The notes beneath the pieces were generated by a model. It was given only the letters and a program-made list of their open reading frames with translations. It had not been told where the DNA came from and ran no database searches. The position numbers were made by a program, and so were the translations under genes. DNA of 64,000 nt from Liolophura sinensis. Its lineage: Eukaryota > Mollusca > Polyplacophora > Chitonida > Chitonidae. Location: contig NC_088306.1 in assembly GCF_032854445.1 (NCBI RefSeq), positions 25,577,764-25,641,763 on the forward strand, given 5' to 3'. This document shows, one piece after another, positions 34,656-46,802 of this stretch (positions are counted from its first letter, which is position 1; every line of letters starts with the position of its first letter).

Positions 34656-35907
34656 CAACTCTAAGCTCAACGGTCTAGTATACCAGTAAGACCACCAGAA
34701 TTCCATCCTTCAGTCGCGCGTTCGATTCCATCTCTTGCTATTTGCGCTTCGGCTTTTACTGACATGATGCTATAGTCTCCTTTATGTAGTCTCTTTATTC
34801 GCAAAGGATTTCCCATAGGTAAACCTGAACGTGGTCAAACAGAGGATATATATAATAAAACTACGGATAAATAATTATACTGTGTAGAACTTATCCCTGT
34901 CATGACTAAACAGCCACGTGCCCTGGCCTACACTTATTCAACCAAGTCTTAAGCCAGTTTTCAAATGTAGTCTTTATTCTCATCTCGATAAATCTTGTTT
35001 ACCTGCCATTTATATGCGTTACTCTGAATGCCTTTGAATCTGTTGAAAAGATTTAGCTAAAATATATTCTTGTACTAGATACTAATCTGTTATATTATAT
35101 GTATGGTATTATTATTTTCATATTTATACTTATGTCCACTGTTCCTGTATATATATATGGTAAAATCAGAAATGCACTTTAGAGATACTTATCTGTGTTG
35201 GCAGTCCTAATTTGTTCAACTTACAGTTATTCTCGTTTGATCATTTATATTTTCACCCTCAATATATATACAGGTACGTGTATATATATGTTATTTCGTG
35301 TTTGGTGCCATGCTTAACTATAATTTGATAATGAAATGTGTAATTCGGACATGTCATAAGCGACAGAGCATACGAAAATGGATCTAAAAGACCTCTCAGA
35401 CCTTGCATTTCTTGATGTATTTAGTGATTTTACTCACTTGCACTGAAAAACCTCTGTAGTCAATGAATGGCGTATGTTAATGTACGCATTGCCTCAAGGT
35501 AAATCGTAAACCGTCAAGCCCTGTTTGTCATCCCAAAGCCATAGATTCACCTTTACGCTGTTTGTGTATATGGACTTTCGAAGTGTATGTAAATACTTTC
35601 TGCTTGTGATCTGAACTGATACGTTGACAAAGGGGTGTGGAAAAAGAATTTGTTGGAACTAAAGAAGCTGTCTGGGAGCCAACCGTTTTGTTTCACCTTG
35701 CAGTATTCACGGGGATAGTTGTAGCTCCATGGGGTAGTTTGTATAGGAAATACTGTCCTGAAAGGGGTAACAAACGTAAACTGAAATAAGCATCAGTATA
35801 AAGGCTATTAAAAGCTATATCGGGACATACTTTTACTTATTATTTTTTACTTAATATTTTTTTTTGGACTGACTGATTCCCGTATTTTGGCGACATACAT
35901 AATTATT
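34656..35907. other. Non-coding stretch, with a tRNA-like fragment
   Basis: gctcaacggtctagtataccagtaagacc...gcgcgttcgattcc (about 34665-34730) resembles A- and B-boxes and may be a further SINE head. It cannot form a normal tRNA gene as read. The remainder is A+T-rich with (ta)n runs near 35145 and 35265. Confidence 0.35.
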
Positions 35908-35920
35908 AATATGGTCAATA

Positions 35921-36173
35921 TTTATTTATTTATTTATTTGATTGGTGTTTTACACCGTATACAAGAATATTTCACTTATACGACGGTGTCCAGCGTTGTG
36001 GTGGGAGGAAATTGGGCAGAGCCCGAGGAAAACCCACGACCATCCGTAAGTTGCTGAAAACCTTCCCACGTACGTCCGGGAGGGAGACAGCGTGAGCTTG
36101 ACTTGATTGGTGAGAGGCTTCTGGGTCATTGCGCCGCGCTGGCGCGCTAATCCCCTCGGCCACGGGGGCCCCC
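35921..36173 (-). mobile_element. SINE-1 copy, full length with 13-bp duplication
   Basis: aatatggtcaata flanks it at 35908-35920 and 36174-36186. The head reads gggggcccccgtggccgagg on the minus strand. The B-box region is shortened by a small deletion. Confidence 0.9.
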
Positions 36174-36186
36174 AATATGGTCAATA

Positions 36187-38008
36187 CAGCTCGCCTTAGA
36201 ATTCAAATGGTTATCTGCATTCGATTTTGAAACGGAGTTTAAGAAATAAATGAAGGTAATTTTAGACACAATCTTTTATGATATTTTCCAGTGAGACGTA
36301 CTTCATTCTGACGTCTTATTTCTCTGCTAATTCAACGCAATACACTCACTATTATTGTATTAAGCCCCCGAAATTAAATTTATTCGAGAATATGATTTAA
36401 TAAAACCGAAACACAGAAATCCATTTGTAGTGGTATTCGTTTAATGGAGTTGTGCATTTCAGGTGACACACGGCATATATGTCTGAAGTGCAAGTACTTA
36501 AACCCAATAGAGTGTGACTGCATATTTTAATTGTTTTGAACGCTGAACAAATCGCTCGCACCCAAGGGATTCAAGCGTTAACTTTAAGCCTATGACGAGA
36601 CTGGATTAAGTCGGATATATCACGCGGTATATGGCCTAGGTTATAGTTGAAGAATAAACGACTTGGCGTTTTGCTTATCGGAGAATCTTGACGAACTATT
36701 TGGTCGTGACTAGCATATGCCGACTTATAGTCTTATAATCTTTATTGCTTAGACTTTATACAGGTCTAAATATAACTGTCTGCAGACGGGCTAACGGGGG
36801 ATTCGCATTTATATGCATGCCTGTATGAAAACATAACAGAATGTTAATTCGCGTAAAATGATACTGATATACTGAGGCCTGACTGAACATGGTGGTCGGA
36901 AAATCTGCATTATACTCACGAATACTGTATTCATATTATGCGACGGTTGTTATGTTTGTGGGTTGAGGAAATTGTGCACCCCTGAGGAAATAATTGCACC
37001 TCCCCACACAGATACTTAAAAAAGAACCACCTAGAGATGGATTCGAACCTGCTACCTTTCTTGCCAAAATCTTTTAAAATGTATATAGACCACGCTTAAG
37101 CAATGTATGCATTATCTAAATGGCAATTTCTTGCTGACTCGATGTATGGATTTCGTGATTGTTAAACATTTCTTTAAAGTGAAAAAAAAGGTAAATAAAT
37201 ATTTGAGCTCTGCGGTTCTGGGCAGCATTGAATAAGATGAAACTCAGTGACGTCCCCGACTGTTTCATGGTCTGATTGCTATATACATATATATCGGAGA
37301 TATATGAGTACGACCTGCTGAAAATGTGACAATACAAATGCTAGTGTGTGTTTAAATGACTGAAAAAATCGGTGACGTCACTCTGCCTCAGCCTATTCAG
37401 CATAGACCAAATAGTTGATTGTTGCATTTTATTCAGAGCAAATATATTTTTTAAAAAAGTAAAAATCACATTTCGATGGTTGCCAGTGAGAACTGGCAAG
37501 CGCCCGCACACACCACACACACCACACACACACCCAACCCCCTCTTCCCCATTGAGAATTATGACATAACCTCGGTAACCATTCAGTCACTGCATGCACT
37601 GATGTTTTCACATAGTCTCACATCACAACATAACTGTGATCACTCACATAACTACAGACGAACCTTTGTATACTTAAAAACGCAATGACGTAAAAAAAAT
37701 GTTCAGATATTATCTTAAAATCAGGGATGGATCCATCATCTGTCGTCAGAAAAAATATTAAGTAAACAGTTTAATTGAAGATTTCAGGATAAAACGTAAT
37801 CCCTCACATCATGACCAAAGACAAAGACGTTTAAAACATTTATGTAAATTTGAGACCCTTTTAATGATGTAAGTTTTTTTTTTGATATCATTTTTGTTTT
37901 ATGTTTCAACAGATTGGAGTAACTGTGTTGAAGTGACTCGTACATTTACTGCATCTGCGTGAAGTTATTTATCTAAAGAGGCGTAAAGCACGAATTATTG
38001 ATACCAGG
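36187..38008. other. Non-coding stretch with a CA-type microsatellite
   Basis: cacaccacacacaccacacacacac at 37506-37533 is a short microsatellite. A decayed SINE-like segment with a reverse B-box (gattcgaacctg) lies near 36930-37060. The promoter and 5' UTR of the secreted protein gene must lie just before 38009, but I see no clear core element. Confidence 0.4.
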
Positions 38009-41000
38009 ATGAAGTTGTACCGGGATTTGTTGGTCCTTATGATGTGTAAGTAATGAACATTTTAATTATATTTTACATTTCAAAGTATCTCCCTTTTTCC
38101 TGAATTTAAACTTTGAACCTATACATGAACTTGTTGGTAGAAAGGTCTTTCAGCAACCTGCGGATGGTCGTGGGCTTTGTCCGGTTTCTTTCTACCATAA
38201 ATATATGTATTTACGTTTCAGGTGAGTGAATCTGTTATCACGTACTTTACATGTGACACATATGGTCTCAAACTTACTGAAGATTTGATTGGTTATTGTT
38301 TAATGGCACACTCGAGAATTTATCACTTACGCGATGGTAGTTAGTTTTATGTGTGGAAGAAACCACTGACCTCTGGCAAGTTATTGCCCAAGCTTCCCAT
38401 TTGTGACGCACAGATTTGCACATCTCATTGGTAAAACAAGCGCTTTTAACGAACATTTTAACGAAGCTATATGACAAGTACGATCGTGCCAAGCTATAGC
38501 TCCGAAGCTATAGTATGAGACTGGACAGAAATGTCACAATACTACGATGCAAAGGTATACGAGGTTGCAAAGTAGTGCCACGAGGATGTGAATCATGCAA
38601 CACAATAAAATAATGACAGGAGGCTGCGCGGCACTGCAACGAGGCTGCGAAACGATAGAACGAGGCCACGAGGGAATGATCTACTTGAGTTCAGTTTCAC
38701 ATATAGCAGTGTTTCGCACACAGTACCATTTACTCATATAATGTAACTACTGTCATAGACAAACTTCTGGGTCTGTCTGTAACCTGTGGATTGTCCTGTG
38801 TTTACCCACGGGATCTGTCTGATTTCCTCCCAACAACATTCTGTCCTCCGTCGTATAAGTGAAATATTCTTCAGTACGGCATAAAACACCAATCAAATAA
38901 ATGAAAAAATAAATATCCTCATGAACAGGTGGCCTTGGAATCGCCTCTGCTCTTTCACCGTCCTCGTTCGTGGAGAGCCTCTCAGCCCGTGGATCCTTCT
39001 CTGACGCACACACCCTGGCTAAGCGCCAGGCCGGACCTCTGGGAACCTCGATATTTTTCAAGTACCTCTGGGTGAGCCAGTGTGGGTACGCGCCGGTCTA
39101 TAACCCTGACGAGATAAGCATCCAAGTATCCAGTACGCTGTCTGTACCTAATAACTTATTGGACAAGGTAAGTTTAAGAATTCACGAATATGTAACTGTT
39201 AAATTGGGATGGTAAATGTTCACCGTTCAAGATAATGATATGAAGGTATCCAGCACGTTGTATGATGTGCCCAGTGAAATAATAAACAGGGCAGAGGTAA
39301 GAATTCATATACATGTATTATTGTTATTTTGTCATTTGTTGGGTTTATTAGCTGTCTATCAGTTACACCAGTCAAATAATGAAATAAATCGTACGCGGTG
39401 ACTGTTACAGGTCATAACGTACATGTACATAGGGGTCTATGTAAGAACAGAAAGTGCGATAGCAGGCTCGTAGGAAGATCACATGATTCGACCTACTTCA
39501 ATACTGTTTTTACAAAAGCAAAAGCCTCAAATATATTGTTTGAAAATACAACTCTGATTTTTTTGTCTAAAACGAGATTCGCATTTTAGCTCTTTGTAAC
39601 AATAGAGCTGAATGCAGCCAGGTTGTGTACCCAGTGACGAAACAAGCAATTTCGTGAATATTCAAAATCAAACAAATAAACTTAGCAAACAAGAGTGAAA
39701 ATAGCACAGTCTATTTTGATAAATAAACCACATCAGAAGTCAATTAATAATTGACCAGTCAATCATCTGATCCATCAATCTGTTGACAGGCCGCCCGATT
39801 GGTGTACCTGTTGACCCGCTTTATGCCCCGCCCACTTTTCCGGGCGCTCAGTCAGAATATGTCAGTGGGCGTGTTTGTCCACAGACAGGACCTGCCCAGT
39901 GCATTCCCAGAATACACGGCAAAAGCGGACACTCCGCAGTGTGCTGGTAAGTGTACCCACAGGGCCGGCGGCCTAATGACGGCATGTCAGTTTGGGATAC
40001 AAGAACGGGTCAAACGATATAAAACAGCTTCCTCCATGCTTAGAAGACGTTCCGTCTTGTATAGAAAGATCATGTTCCGTCTTGCATAGAAAGATCATGT
40101 TCCGTCTTGCATAGAAAGATCATTGTCCGTCTTGCATAGAAAGATCATGTACCGTCTTGCATGGAAAGATCATGTTCCGTCTTGCATAGAAAGATCATGT
40201 TCCGTCTTGCATAGAAGTGACAAATTTGTTAAGGCCCATGTTAAGAGATCCAAAATGTCCAAATTATAACCGATCAAGAAACGTACTAATTGACGGACGG
40301 ACAGACAGACAGCTGTTTCCTGCAGTTGATAAAAAATTAAAATAAAAATACCTAATTATCCTCTCCCCAGGTCGTTGTGATGCCGAGTGTAGCCAGACTT
40401 GCATAGAAACCGGCGACAAGTTTGACACCCAGTGGGTCTACGGTGGCCCCCGGGTTTTAGTTGCCTCCCAGAACCTCAACTGTGACCGGGACCTGTTCAA
40501 CGATCCCCAGTTTGGTCTGCTGAATCTGCTCGTATCTGAGATATGCCAAATCACCGGGAATCTCTTACCGCCAGGAACCTCACAAGCGGTAAGTTATATA
40601 TGACAGGAATATAAATGAATACTCATCTAACATGAGATATCCTGCCGTAAGTGAGAAGGTCTTCCAGCAACCTGCGGATGGTCGTGGGTTTCCCCCAGGC
40701 TCTGCCTCGTTTCCGCCCCGTTTCCGCCCACCACAATGCTGGCCGCCGCTGTATAAGTGAAATGTACACGTGAAAAGTACGACGTAAATCACCAGTCAAA
40801 TAAATAAATAAATAATTAAATAAATAAACATGAGATATTCAATAATATGACGGAATGCGCACAGTGGGTAGTATGGAAGTGTGAACGAAAATTGCAGCGG
40901 TTGAAACCTGGGCGGTCGTTGAATCCTGCACTGTAACGATTGTGGAAGTCTGGTCGAAAATTGAAGTGGATGAAACCTAGGCAGTCGTTGAGTCCTGCAT

Positions 41001-43129
41001 TGTAAAGATTGTGGAAGTCTGGTCGAAAATTGAAGTGGATGTAACCTAGGCAGTCGTTGAATCCTGCACTGTGAGAAGTGTGCAAAATGTTGCCGAAAAT
41101 TGCAGTGGATGGAACCCAATTAATTGTTGAATCCTGTATTCTGAGGAGTGTGGAATTCTGGTCGAAAGTTGAAGTGGTTGAAACCGGGCCAGCCGTTGAA
41201 TCCTGCATTTTGATAAGCATTGAAATGTGGCCGAAAATTGCAGTTCTTGATTCATGGGCAGTCGTTGAAACATGCATTCTGAGGAGTATGGAAGTGTGTC
41301 CAAACTTGCAGTTGTTAAAACTTGGACAGTAATTGAATCCCGCACTTTGAGGAGAATTGAAATGTGGCCGAAAATTGCAGTTCTTGAAACCTGCGTATAG
41401 TGGCTGAAACATGTAATTTAGGGAGTACGGAGTGTGATCGAAATTGAAACCCGGGAAAGGCAAAGAACGTCGGTACTTGGAGAGACGATAATGTGTATAC
41501 CCATAAAAAAATCTGTTTTATTTTACATTTTTATACGATTAGTCTTTAACGCTGTATCAGTTTATTTGAATAGTGGGAGTGTGTTGTGACCGAGTGTGCC
41601 GCATTCCAATTTCATTCTTGGACAGGGAAATATCTATATCAACTGCTTCTAAACCGCTCTCAAGGCATTGATGTCAGTTAACTGGTGGCCCTGGTAGCAA
41701 ACTAATTTACAGCGCCTGTAAGATCGATGAAATGGTTGAGCCACATGATGAAAAGTTCGTCAGTTGCTTGCCAAAACCCAGTGGTTTGCTTTGGACAGTC
41801 CGGTTTCCTCCACTGAGGAACTAGATCGACATGGTATGTGAAAAATACTTGTGTATCACAACATACTTGGGTCACTATACACATTTGGATGTTGTGGATA
41901 TTGCCCAATTAAATTAATTACCCAGCGATAGCGCGTGCTGGGATATAATCTTCCTTATGATTGTCTAGCTGAGATAACACTGCATACCACATGTCAAACC
42001 GTAAAATCTTTGCAGAAATACGTCTTAAGGATCGTTACGTTTTAGAGTGTTTACTTCGCTGTTTCAGTTGTACCAAAGTTACCAGACCGCCCTTGACACC
42101 AATATCTGGGTCAGCTCTACAGCCATGCGCAGCGCCTCCGACTATTTCCTGCAGGCGTCGCTCACGTGGTTTGCTTCCACACGATTGACAGATTTAACAA
42201 CAGGTGAGAGAAAATCCGTTTTTGGTGAGATTGACTGAATTGGTGACCGGGTACATCACTGACTGTCTGGTTGACAGGCTTTAGTTGGCTGGATGGAGAG
42301 TTATCTGTTTGTTGACTAGGGAACTTGTTGGCTGGATGGAAGGTTGTCTGTTTGGTGACTGGAGAACTGGTTGGCTGGATGGAAGGTTGTCTGTTTGGTG
42401 ACTGGAGAACTTGTTGGCTGGATGGAAGGTTGTCTGTTTGGTGACTGGAGAACTGGTTGGCTGGATGGAAGGTTGTCTGTTTGGTGACTGGAGAACTGGT
42501 TGGCTGGATGGAAGGTTGTCTGTTTGGTGACTGGAGAACTGGTTGGCTGGCTGGATAGTTGGCTGGCTGACTGGTTGACTGATTTGCTTATTTATTTGTT
42601 GACTAAATGATTGTTTTTTTGCAAACTCATTGGTTAGGTATCTGGTTGGTTGACTGATTGCCTATTTTGTTAAGCACGTACTTGCCTGGCTGATTAATTG
42701 ACTGGCCAGTTTACGTGCTAGTTGGCTGGTTGGCGGAATGGTTGACGATCTAGTTTGCTTTCACGGCTGATTGGATAGTGTATTCATTGGTTGGACGATT
42801 TCTATATTTGTTGATGGATATTTATCATTATTAGTTAGCTATTAGTCCTTTCGTAAATAAAAGTGAATGTGGGTAGTTTCATGGCGTAGGCCTGTTTATA
42901 CCCTCGTTGTTTCTTGAATTAATACTTTCATGTATTTTTTACATATAGTAAAACTGGCATTTTCTGCACAGGTGGGATGAATATCTGTGGAGAACAACCT
43001 TGCTCTACAGAAATCGATTCCCGGAAAAGGATTGAAGAGTTAGACCCAGGCTTGTATGACGTCATGAACGAAGTTTACAACAATGGACGTCGTTATATTA
43101 GAGGAGGAATAACCGTGTGTCGATGGTAG
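38009..43129 (+). CDS. Secreted protein of the HEFAH metallopeptidase-like type with zinc ligands lost
   Basis: Six exons with matching phases: 38009-38045, 38929-39167, 39790-39946, 40371-40588, 42068-42203, 42972-43129 (TAG), 314 aa. The first junction creates MKLYRDLLVLMMCGLGIASALS, a signal peptide. The mature part aligns by eye with uncharacterised secreted proteins of bacteria and marine invertebrates that I recall. (F)FKYLWVSQCGYAPVYNPDE...VPNNLLDKAARLV and SVGVFVHRQDLPSAFPEY match the N-terminal part. LVASQNLNCDRD...LLNLLVSEICQITG sits where HEFAHTIH belongs, and ASDYFLQASLTWFAS where NHxEYWAE.WF belongs. The motif reads SEICQ, so both His are gone and only the Glu remains. IEELDPGLYDVMNEVY matches the C-terminal end. 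Several Cys (CAG.CDAECSQTC, NICGEQPC) suggest disulphides. If the family is right it is a pseudoenzyme. The family call is from memory. Confidence 0.72.
38140..38200 (+). mobile_element. SINE-1 fragment in intron 1
   Basis: ggtctttcagcaacctgcggatggtcgtgggctttg and ccggtttctttctaccataa match the middle of SINE-1. The ends are missing. Confidence 0.6.
38762..38911 (+). mobile_element. SINE-1 copy next to a splice acceptor
   Basis: 5'-truncated and diverged, running from cttctgggtctgtctgtaacctgtgg to acaccaatcaaataaatgaaaaaataaat. Its A-rich tail ends only about 17 bases before the acceptor of exon 2 at 38928. The native pyrimidine tract has been pushed away, and only atcctcatgaacag remains. 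Confidence 0.8.
39216..39296 (+). other. Diverged duplicate of the exon 2 3' end (pseudo-exon or alternative exon)
   Basis: aaggtatccagcacgttg at about 39243 repeats aagtatccagtacgctg at about 39124, offset 120. The peptide KVSSTLYDVPSEIINRAE parallels IQVSSTLSVPNNLLDK, and both end at a phase-0 donor (GTAAGT at 39168, GTAAGA at 39297) that could join exon 39790. Only a weak acceptor is possible (ttcaag or atgaag). Between them the first copy reads on to a stop at about 39213. Confidence 0.55.
40051..40216 (+). repeat. 25-bp minisatellite in intron 3
   Basis: tccgtcttgcatagaaagatcatgt repeats about seven times, nearly perfectly, ending in a partial unit. It lies about 105 bases after exon 3's donor. 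Confidence 0.9.
40641..40826 (+). mobile_element. SINE-1 copy in intron 4, 5'-truncated, 12-bp duplication
   Basis: aacatgagatat flanks it at 40629-40640 and 40827-40838. It starts cctgccgtaagtgagaagg and ends with a long (aaat)n tail. A small internal repeat (tttccgccccgtttccgccc) is new to this copy. Confidence 0.9.
40870..41410. repeat. 69-bp minisatellite in intron 4
   Basis: cgaaaattgaagtggatg starts units at 40955 and 41024, spacing exactly 69. In all about eight units, of the form gaaaattgcagtggttgaaacctgggcagtcgttgaatcctgcactgtgag, cover the region. Because 69 is a multiple of three, the minus strand stays open for 215 codons (40816-41463) and encodes a 23-residue repeat. I treat this as a by-product of the period. 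Confidence 0.8.
42268..42566 (+). repeat. 43-bp minisatellite in intron 5
   Basis: ggttggctggatggaaggttg plus tctgtttggtgactggagaact repeats about six times with few differences. It is followed by looser gttggctgg-type variants to about 42770. It starts about 65 bases after the exon 5 donor. Confidence 0.9.
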
Positions 43130-43845
43130 AGCCTGGTTTGCAAAAAAACTTGTTCGACTAAAAATTATGCATCAAATAGGTCACCACGGCTTTAAGTTGA
43201 AAACACTTATGTTGCTTACTGTTTTCGTCTGTCGATTTATCTCGCGGCAAGCACAACGTCGATAGATTATTTCCTAGACCCGAAATTCCTTGGTGACATT
43301 TGACAGTTGCAGGTAACAGGTTTTTAAATGGAGCGCACTCTGACATTGGTTTGTGACCATTCTTGGCTGAACAAAATTTCAGAGCAATCTCGGACTAGTT
43401 TGGTCTAGACTCTTAAAGATCGTAAACGAAAAGGGTCGTGAAAGAAGTTTGTATCTTGCGTGATACTAAGTTGTTGTTTATATTTTTTAGAGTTCAGACG
43501 AACATTAAGCGGTTTACATGACCACGTAGGCTTACTTCCGGTTACTTGACGACATATGCTTTGTAGTGCTGTTTCATACGAGAACCATGAACTGACCACT
43601 AAATCTGACACCATGGAACTATGGTGACACCGACATGTATATGTATATTGCTTCAGTGTCATTTGTACTCGGAACTAAAATCTATCAATGGGGGTAATAG
43701 TCTACTTATTATAGTTAGTGGTTATTAACTTTATGGTTAAACATATATAAACAGAGATCATTGTCTCGAGAAAATTAATACACCTATGTACGTAGAATAT
43801 ATTTATTTAGTTATAAATACCTGACTGGTTGTTCAAAGTCAAGCG
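43130..43845. other. 3' UTR and intergenic sequence
   Basis: No coding signal. Palindrome-like aattttt/aaaaatt pairs occur. AATAAA-like signals are not conspicuous near the stop codon. Confidence 0.3.
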
Positions 43846-44172
43846 TCCGCTTCGGATGCGGTAGATCAAGGGTCAATCCTGGGTCGAGTCACACCTAAGA
43901 CCTTAAAAGAGGAAGTTGTAACTTCCTCGCTTGGCATTCAGCGTGAAGGGGATAGTACAACGACTGGTTGACCCGTATCAGTATAATGGCTCAGGCGGTG
44001 TGGCTTACTTGCCTTCGGTAAGGCGTCTCAGTGAAGCAGCACTAGATAAAAGAGCGGTGGAAATCCGTCCTGCAGCAAGTAGACACATTACATGCACTCT
44101 AAGGATTCATTCGTCGTCATATGATTGCGAAATTGTTAGGTACAACGTTAAACCCCAAACACACACTCACTC
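43846..44172 (+). mobile_element. SINE-2 copy, nearly full length
   Basis: The head (caagcgtccgcttcggatgcgg), central domain (gacccgtatcagtataatggctcaggcgg) and tail (gcgaaattgttaggtacaacgttaaaccccaaacacacactcactc) are all present. It is the clearest copy of the shared tail module in this family. Confidence 0.85.
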
Positions 44173-44400
44173 AGTGATTGATGTTTAACTGGAGACCCCT
44201 TCACTTCTACGACGTTGAACAAATTTGTGGATGGAGGAAACCAGGGTAGCCTGAGCAAGTAACTGGCCTTTACCAAGTGCGCAACAAATTGGTCACAAAC
44301 CAATGTCAGGGCAGAACTATAGCTGCACCTGCATTCGAGCCTGCGACCTCACTTTCTTCACAGAATGTCACTCTCAATCCTCCGTGTCAGTTACATCGTC
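44173..44400 (-). mobile_element. Possible decayed SINE of another type
   Basis: gtttaactggagacccc...ttctacgacg...gatggaggaaaccagggtagcctgagcaagtaactggcc, with a reverse B-box-like gcattcgagcctgcgac near 44333. Related sequence is seen near 38280-38440. The ends are not defined. Confidence 0.4.
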
Positions 44401-44431
44401 TGTATCTAGCGAAATGTCTCGTCTGTGGATG

Positions 44432-44745
44432 GACTACTTCGGTGGCCTAATGGTTTGAACATGCGCCTCGAAGTGTGACCCGGGTCGGGTCATACCAAAG
44501 ACCTTAAACGTGGTACTTGTTGCCGTCATAGCTTGGCACTCAGGACTCAGAGGGTAGAGCAAGGAAACAGGACTGGTTTCCATTTCCCCGGTGTCTGTAT
44601 AATGTGACTGGGTGGGGTGGCATGTGTGGCGTTTTCGGCATGGTACTTCAGTGTCGGAAGCAATGTGGCGGAATGGACTTACCCTGCCACAAGAACCCAC
44701 AGTCATTATGACTCTTGGTGGTCATGTACGACTGAAAATATTTTA
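44432..44745 (+). mobile_element. SINE-3 copy
   Basis: The head has ggtggcctaatggtttgaaca and gtgacccgggtcgggtcatacc. The centre reads ggtgtctgtataatgtgactgggtgggg...ttcggcatggtacttcagtg and ccctgccacaagaaccc. The tail is partly decayed. It is one of the two clearest SINE-3 copies. Confidence 0.8.
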
Positions 44746-46800
44746 ATTTTTCGGGATTCAGCCAATAACCGAAGGAGTCTACACTGAAGGTATTGCATCG
44801 GCATACAGATGTGTACCGGCACCAATGTTTAGCCTAAACAATGCTAAATATTTTTCAGTTATCGAAGGTTTCTATATGATTTTGCAGTGGAGTGAATTAT
44901 TAGACCGTCTTCGTTCCCATCATTATTTATAAAATCACCTTTTAGACAACGGAAGCCAGACAAGTTCTTCCATTTTTGTTCAAGTCTTCGATACTAAAAC
45001 GCTAACCTACGTGCACACACTGTGTATGTAGCCTTGCTACATGTATCTTAATGCCGCTCGATGTAGCTGGAATTACTACAACAGTCCCAGGATGCAGTAA
45101 CTGCAAGAACTGGTTAAACTATTTCAAAAGAGATAATAAGAACAGATTGTTGCAAGCTTAGCAAGTGGCATACCTAATTACCTAAATTAGGAAATATTAT
45201 TATAAATACCTTGAGATATGTTGATTATAAAATGCTAACTCTTATGTTCCAATTTTGTACTGAGGAAGGTGTCAAGGGTTGTTATTTTGGGCTAAATTTC
45301 TATGCACAAGGGTGGCCTAATTACTGCTAATGAGGACTTAGCGGTCATGTCGTGTATAAGGATGATTTTTACCTAACGATACCTTGACACAGACTAATTA
45401 TAAAATGCTAATCAGCACGTTCCATCCCCACGCACAATCCCACTTATAAACGCATCAAAGCACACTGTTTGTGCTTCACCCGAAACAAGGGTATATCTGT
45501 TAGTTTTAGGAAGTAAGATGAAACTTTTATTTTATGTCTTTTTTTATCAACAACTTTGTCACTGGAAATCGATTCTTAAGTTTCTATAGTTTATGCACCA
45601 AGCCTCAACCAAGAACAGTCTAATTAATGCTAAACATGAGTTTTATAGGTATTTCCGAGCACGAGGATTGCATACTTGTACCTGAAAATACCGTTAGACA
45701 TACTGATTATCATTGTGTGACTCAAGGCACCAATTTCACTAAAGAAGTCATTAACTGGTCTAAAATGTTTCTCTGAGACGCTTTTGCAGGATGATTAATC
45801 GATATTCAATCATGCCAGGTGAATACATCATGGCTTTTTCTCAACCGAGATGTAATACAGTCATATAGCATCCATTCCGTACGCTGTACAAAAATGTGCA
45901 CGATATTGTTACTGAAATAGTTGGTATCTACAAGGTTCGTTGTGCTCGAGAAATAAAGTCAAAATTACGAGAAACAAAGTTAAATTTTGATAATTAAAAT
46001 ATAAAATAGTATGAAAGTATCGAGGAAAGACAGAAGAAAGTCGAAATTTCGACCCACACGGTTTTCGCCATGACAATCGAACACCAGTAGGCTTCCTTTT
46101 AGAGTGTCTAAACTGAATTACTCTGAATAAAAACTGGAGCCAAGAACAGCAATTTCATCGTGGTTAAATAATGGGACAAAGCACTAAACATGCCATTTTC
46201 TCCCATTTTAATACTATCATTTCCTCTGTCGTGGATCCCATCCAAGGACTAAACTTAGTTTGCGATCGCCAAAATACAGTTAATGAACTAAGTCACAGAA
46301 ATTGTGTAACGGAATGCACCCGGATTTACCGATTATAAATTGCGACTTCTTAACATATTCAATTCTTAGCAATGACTGAAAATCAACATTTCAATAAAAA
46401 TAGATACGGCTGCATGCTGACGTAAATAAATTGATCTAAAGTAAAATATAAGCATGACGTGTAGCTTTGCTGTAAATTATGGCTCAATTAATTATCATGT
46501 ATCAGTATGGCTTAAATTTAACCTTGTACGCGTACATATGTTAAGCTCATTTCACACAGAAAGAAAATAAGAGATTTCTCATTTTTTCTATTCCACTTAA
46601 ATTTCGTTAAAGCGACTTGCGATGATATACCCTAATGGGTTGTAGAGATATAGTTGATTTATTCTTTTCGGTCGATTATTTTACATAGGATCCGGTCTTA
46701 AGCCAATCAGCGTAAAGGATTCAAAACGTTAAGAATTACAAGTTTTTAATCAGCATAATCTTGTGCGTCATTTGGCATGAATTCATCTGCGGAACCGACA
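44746..46800. other. Non-coding stretch with a diverged direct repeat
   Basis: ataccttga.....attataaaatgctaa occurs at about 45209 and 45381, with similar sequence between. No gene found. Confidence 0.35.
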
Positions 46801-46802
46801 TC

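Noticed and set aside
40816-41463. 215-codon minus-strand frame with a 23-residue repeat
   Set aside because: The period of 69 keeps any initially open frame open. There is no start context, domain or conserved frame over the full array, and it lies inside an intron next to a SINE.
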